A DNA stretch of 8,133 nt from JBHHYR01 sp046757585 (GTDB taxonomy: Bacteria > Desulfobacterota > Binatia > HRBIN30). Each line of letters begins with the position of its first letter. The first letter of the stretch is position 1. The position numbers were made by a program, and so were the translations under genes. The stretch is taken from positions 1 through 8,133 of the forward strand of contig JBHHYR010000183.1 of the NCBI GenBank assembly GCA_046757585.1, read 5' to 3'. The notes beneath the pieces were generated by a model, which was given only the letters and a program-made list of their open reading frames with translations, was not told where the DNA came from and made no database searches. Below are positions 6,621 through 8,133 of this stretch, in pieces.

Positions 6621-7622
6621 ATGGTCCGTGCGGTATCCTCACTGTCGACGATGCGACTGGCTTGCACCATCGTGGCGGCGGTCACACTTTTTGGCTGGCC
6701 GAGCTTGTGCCGGGCTCGGCCTGCCGTTGCCCTGCTAAGCCCAGCGGAGGGCACCGAGGTTGTTGCCGCTACCGCGCCACTGTTCAGCTGGTCTGGTAGC
6801 AACGGGGCGGTTGAGTATCAGGTAGTGTTTTCGGGACTGGCATCTCTGAAAAGCGCTCTGAGAATGCCGTCGCGGCGCCAGTTCATCACGGAGGTGACGT
6901 TCACTCCCGACGTACGCCAGTGGAAACGGATCGCACGTCGCGCCCGCAAGAACGGCCTGAGTGCAATCTACTGGTGGGTCGTGGCGCGGGATGGCGCTGG
7001 GGTGGAGTCCAGCAGCGAGGTGCGTACGCTCATCAAGCTGCACGAAAACGTGCGAACGACGATCTTCTGGGTCGGCGAGGCGGCCAGTGCGGACAACGGT
7101 TTTATTCCTAACGACGACAGCGCCTGGGACGAATGTTGGAAGGAGCGGTACGGTGGCATCGACGATCCGTTTGATCGCGACGGTTTCCTTCCTTCTGCGT
7201 TCGCGCCGGCGGACAACCCCTTTTACGTTGCGTTGCCGTATAACGACCTCGACCGCAACGGGGAGCATAAACGCAACGTGCTGAAGACTGTGCCGTGGGC
7301 GCAGGAGCCCATTTCACCCGACGAGTCGGTCGTGAAGAATCGTTGGGTCAAGATCATCCACGACGGCCATGTGTGTTACGGGCAGTGGGAAGATGTGGGC
7401 CCGTTTCGGGAAAACGACCGCAGCTCCGTGTTTCGCGGCAGGGAGTTGAAGCGCCGCGCTGGGTTGGATGTGTCGCCGGCGCTGGCAACCTGTCTGAATA
7501 TCCCTTTCGACGTCACTCCGACGAGCTGGCGCTTCGTCGATGAGGGCAAGGTGCCAGCAGGGCCCTGGCGGGACATCGTCACCACAAGCCAGCTGAACTT
7601 CGACCCGCCAAGCTGTCCGTGA
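6621..7622 (+). CDS. Secreted protein: beta-sandwich-like N-domain plus RlpA-like barrel-type C-domain
   Basis: 333 aa from ATG 6621, or 323 aa from ATG 6651, which puts the signal peptide (MRLACTIVAAVTLFGWP onward, ending near CRA) at the very N-terminus and may be the true start. Neither start has a strong ribosome-binding site. Residues 36-140 read like a fibronectin-III/Ig-type sandwich: LLSPAEGTEV, PLFSW, VEYQVVFSG, then YWWVVARDGAGVESSSEVRT. Residues 147-226 form a distinct segment, with FWVGEAASADNGFIPNDDSAW and NPFYVALPYNDL. Residues 241-306 have RWVKIIHDGHVCYGQWEDVGP, then GLDVSPALA and WRFVDEG. The D-x-GP and (G)xDxSPA pair, with D258 and D283, recalls the active-site arrangement of RlpA/expansin-type double-psi beta-barrels. 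That is pattern matching, not a proven homology. The gene starts about 30-60 bases after the catalytic subunit and could be co-transcribed. Function unknown; a cell-envelope or glycan-binding role is inference. Confidence 0.85.
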   Translation: MVRAVSSLSTMRLACTIVAAVTLFGWPSLCRARPAVALLSPAEGTEVVAATAPLFSWSGSNGAVEYQVVFSGLASLKSALRMPSRRQFITEVTFTPDVRQWKRIARRARKNGLSAIYWWVVARDGAGVESSSEVRTLIKLHENVRTTIFWVGEAASADNGFIPNDDSAWDECWKERYGGIDDPFDRDGFLPSAFAPADNPFYVALPYNDLDRNGEHKRNVLKTVPWAQEPISPDESVVKNRWVKIIHDGHVCYGQWEDVGPFRENDRSSVFRGRELKRRAGLDVSPALATCLNIPFDVTPTSWRFVDEGKVPAGPWRDIVTTSQLNFDPPSCP

Positions 7623-7741
7623 CCAACACCGCGGCGCTGTTCAGAAGTCGTTTTGGGGCAGCACTACGTCTCTTGCTGCTCGTGCTCGGAGGCGTGCCCT
7701 CCGTTGGTGCCCATACGGGATCCGTGCACCTCGCAGCGTGA
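7619..7741 (+). CDS. Possible 40-aa signal-peptide-like open frame, perhaps the 5' part of a broken gene
   Basis: A GTG at 7619 overlaps the TGA of the preceding gene (GTGA, four bases). It opens 40 codons with an almost ideal Sec signal peptide: LFRSRFGAALR, then the hydrophobic LLLLVLGG, then VPSVGA as a likely cleavage site. Only about ten residues of mature protein follow before TGA at 7739-7741. After that stop the same frame stays open to TGA at 7871-7873, giving a Gly/Ser/Gln-rich stretch (starting IPSLGARAEAF). A nonsense mutation in a small secreted protein of about 84 aa is therefore one reading. Other readings are a genuine micro-peptide or chance. No homology is recognised. Confidence 0.4.
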   Translation: MTNTAALFRSRFGAALRLLLLVLGGVPSVGAHTGSVHLAA

Positions 7742-7976
7742 ATTCCCAGCCTGGGTGCCCGTGCCGAAGCTTTCCAAGGCCTGCTGGGCGGACGCCAATT
7801 TGGTTCGAATGGCACTTCAGATCAATCGCAAGGGGGCGCCGGACAGTCGACACTTTCGGGCCGGGCCTATTGACACCCACGGTGTATAGCGTAGCGTTGG
7901 GCGCACATGAGCTACGGGCGCCAAGACAGGCGGGGCTGCAGCAACCCGATGTGCAGGAACCGCACTGAGCCTGACA
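7742..7976. other. Gene-poor region upstream of the hflK-like gene
   Basis: No confident gene is visible. The first part (to 7873) may be the in-frame remainder of the broken signal-peptide gene. A 25-codon frame (ATG 7907 to TGA 7982-7984) begins MSYGRQDRRGCSNPMCRNR and overlaps the next start by eight bases. It has no clear ribosome-binding site and is not called. No strong hairpin followed by a T-run is seen. The stretch probably holds the promoter of the hflK-like gene. Confidence 0.5.
7870..7897 (+). promoter_or_regulatory. Weak sigma-70-like promoter candidate for the hflK-like gene
   Basis: A perfect TTGACA lies at 7870-7875. Sixteen bases later TAGCGT (7892-7897) matches only three positions of TATAAT. 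The position, about 80 bases before the next start in a gene-poor stretch, is sensible. The poor -10 keeps this a low-confidence call. Confidence 0.22.
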
Positions 7977-8133
7977 ATGCCTGAGCGTTTCCCGGACTGG
8001 GGTACGCGTGGCGGGGAGCCTGGCGATCCTCTGGTGCAGCTACAGCAGGTGTGGGAGCGCCTGCGCCGGCGTTTCGGCGGGGGCGGGTCCCGGGGCGTGA
8101 GTCCGTGGCCGATCCTCGGGATTGTTCTCGTGC
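7977..8133 (+). CDS. hflK: N-terminus of an HflK-like (SPFH/stomatin family) protein, cut by the window end
   Basis: Fifty-two codons are present and the frame runs off the window. The sequence begins MPERFPDWGTRGGEPGDP, followed by a short amphipathic segment LVQLQQVWERLRRRF, a glycine-rich linker GGGGSRG, and the start of a hydrophobic segment PWPILGIVLV. This succession (acidic Gly/Pro-rich head, LQ-rich helix, Gly linker, single membrane helix) is how HflK proteins begin before their extracytoplasmic SPFH domain. HflK pairs with HflC and surrounds the FtsH protease in the inner membrane, modulating its activity. The SPFH domain and a downstream hflC lie outside the window, so the call rests on N-terminal features alone. 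The ATG at 7977 has no strong ribosome-binding site; the closest AGGA is about 20 bases upstream. Confidence 0.65.
   Translation, partial: MPERFPDWGTRGGEPGDPLVQLQQVWERLRRRFGGGGSRGVSPWPILGIVLV

Noticed and set aside
7739..7775. In-frame TGA as a possible selenocysteine codon, with a CCCAGCCTGGG hairpin just downstream
   Set aside because: The hairpin has a very small loop close to the TGA and lacks the spacing expected of a bacterial SECIS; the surrounding peptide matches no selenoprotein known to me.
7907..7984. 25-codon frame with two cysteines overlapping the hflK-like start
   Set aside because: Too short, no clear ribosome-binding site, no recognised family; expected by chance.

Overview
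The window is high-GC bacterial DNA, carrying Gram-negative-type genes: a Tat-exported molybdoenzyme, a quinone-interacting NrfD-type membrane protein and an HflK-like start. An uncultured Desulfobacterota, Binatota, Myxococcota or Acidobacteriota-like organism would fit, but nothing here fixes the phylum. I see no rRNA, tRNA, CRISPR array or complete insertion sequence.

Layout, left to right. Bases 5-173 form a short non-coding element bounded by nearly perfect 23-bp terminal inverted repeats (MITE-like). On the minus strand, 2012 to 288 encodes an AidB-type acyl-CoA dehydrogenase. A shared intergenic region (2013-2261) separates it from a plus-strand operon: a four-cluster ferredoxin-like subunit (2262-2939), an NrfD-type membrane anchor (2936-3829) and a large Tat-exported molybdopterin catalytic subunit (3846-6587). 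The gene order is B-C-A, as in tetrathionate reductase ttrBCA. A secreted two-domain protein follows closely (about 6621-7622), with a beta-sandwich-like N-terminal part and a C-terminal part resembling a double-psi beta-barrel. A 40-codon open frame encoding little more than a signal peptide overlaps its stop (7619-7741). A gene-poor stretch follows, then the beginning of an hflK-like gene (7977 to the window end).

How they work together. The three operon genes make a complex iron-sulfur molybdoenzyme: catalytic subunit A on the outer face of the inner membrane, electrons passing through the [4Fe-4S] clusters of B, and the NrfD subunit exchanging electrons with the quinone pool. The molybdenum ligand is most likely a cysteine (C194), which places A in the broad polysulfide/thiosulfate/tetrathionate/arsenate reductase and sulfite dehydrogenase group. 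The substrate and direction cannot be settled from this window.

The points most worth a second look are the unassigned substrate of this complex, the unusual third cluster motif in the B subunit (Asn where a Cys ligand is expected, with an extra adjacent Cys), the co-located secreted barrel-like protein, the short signal-peptide gene with an in-frame stop, and the terminal-inverted-repeat element.
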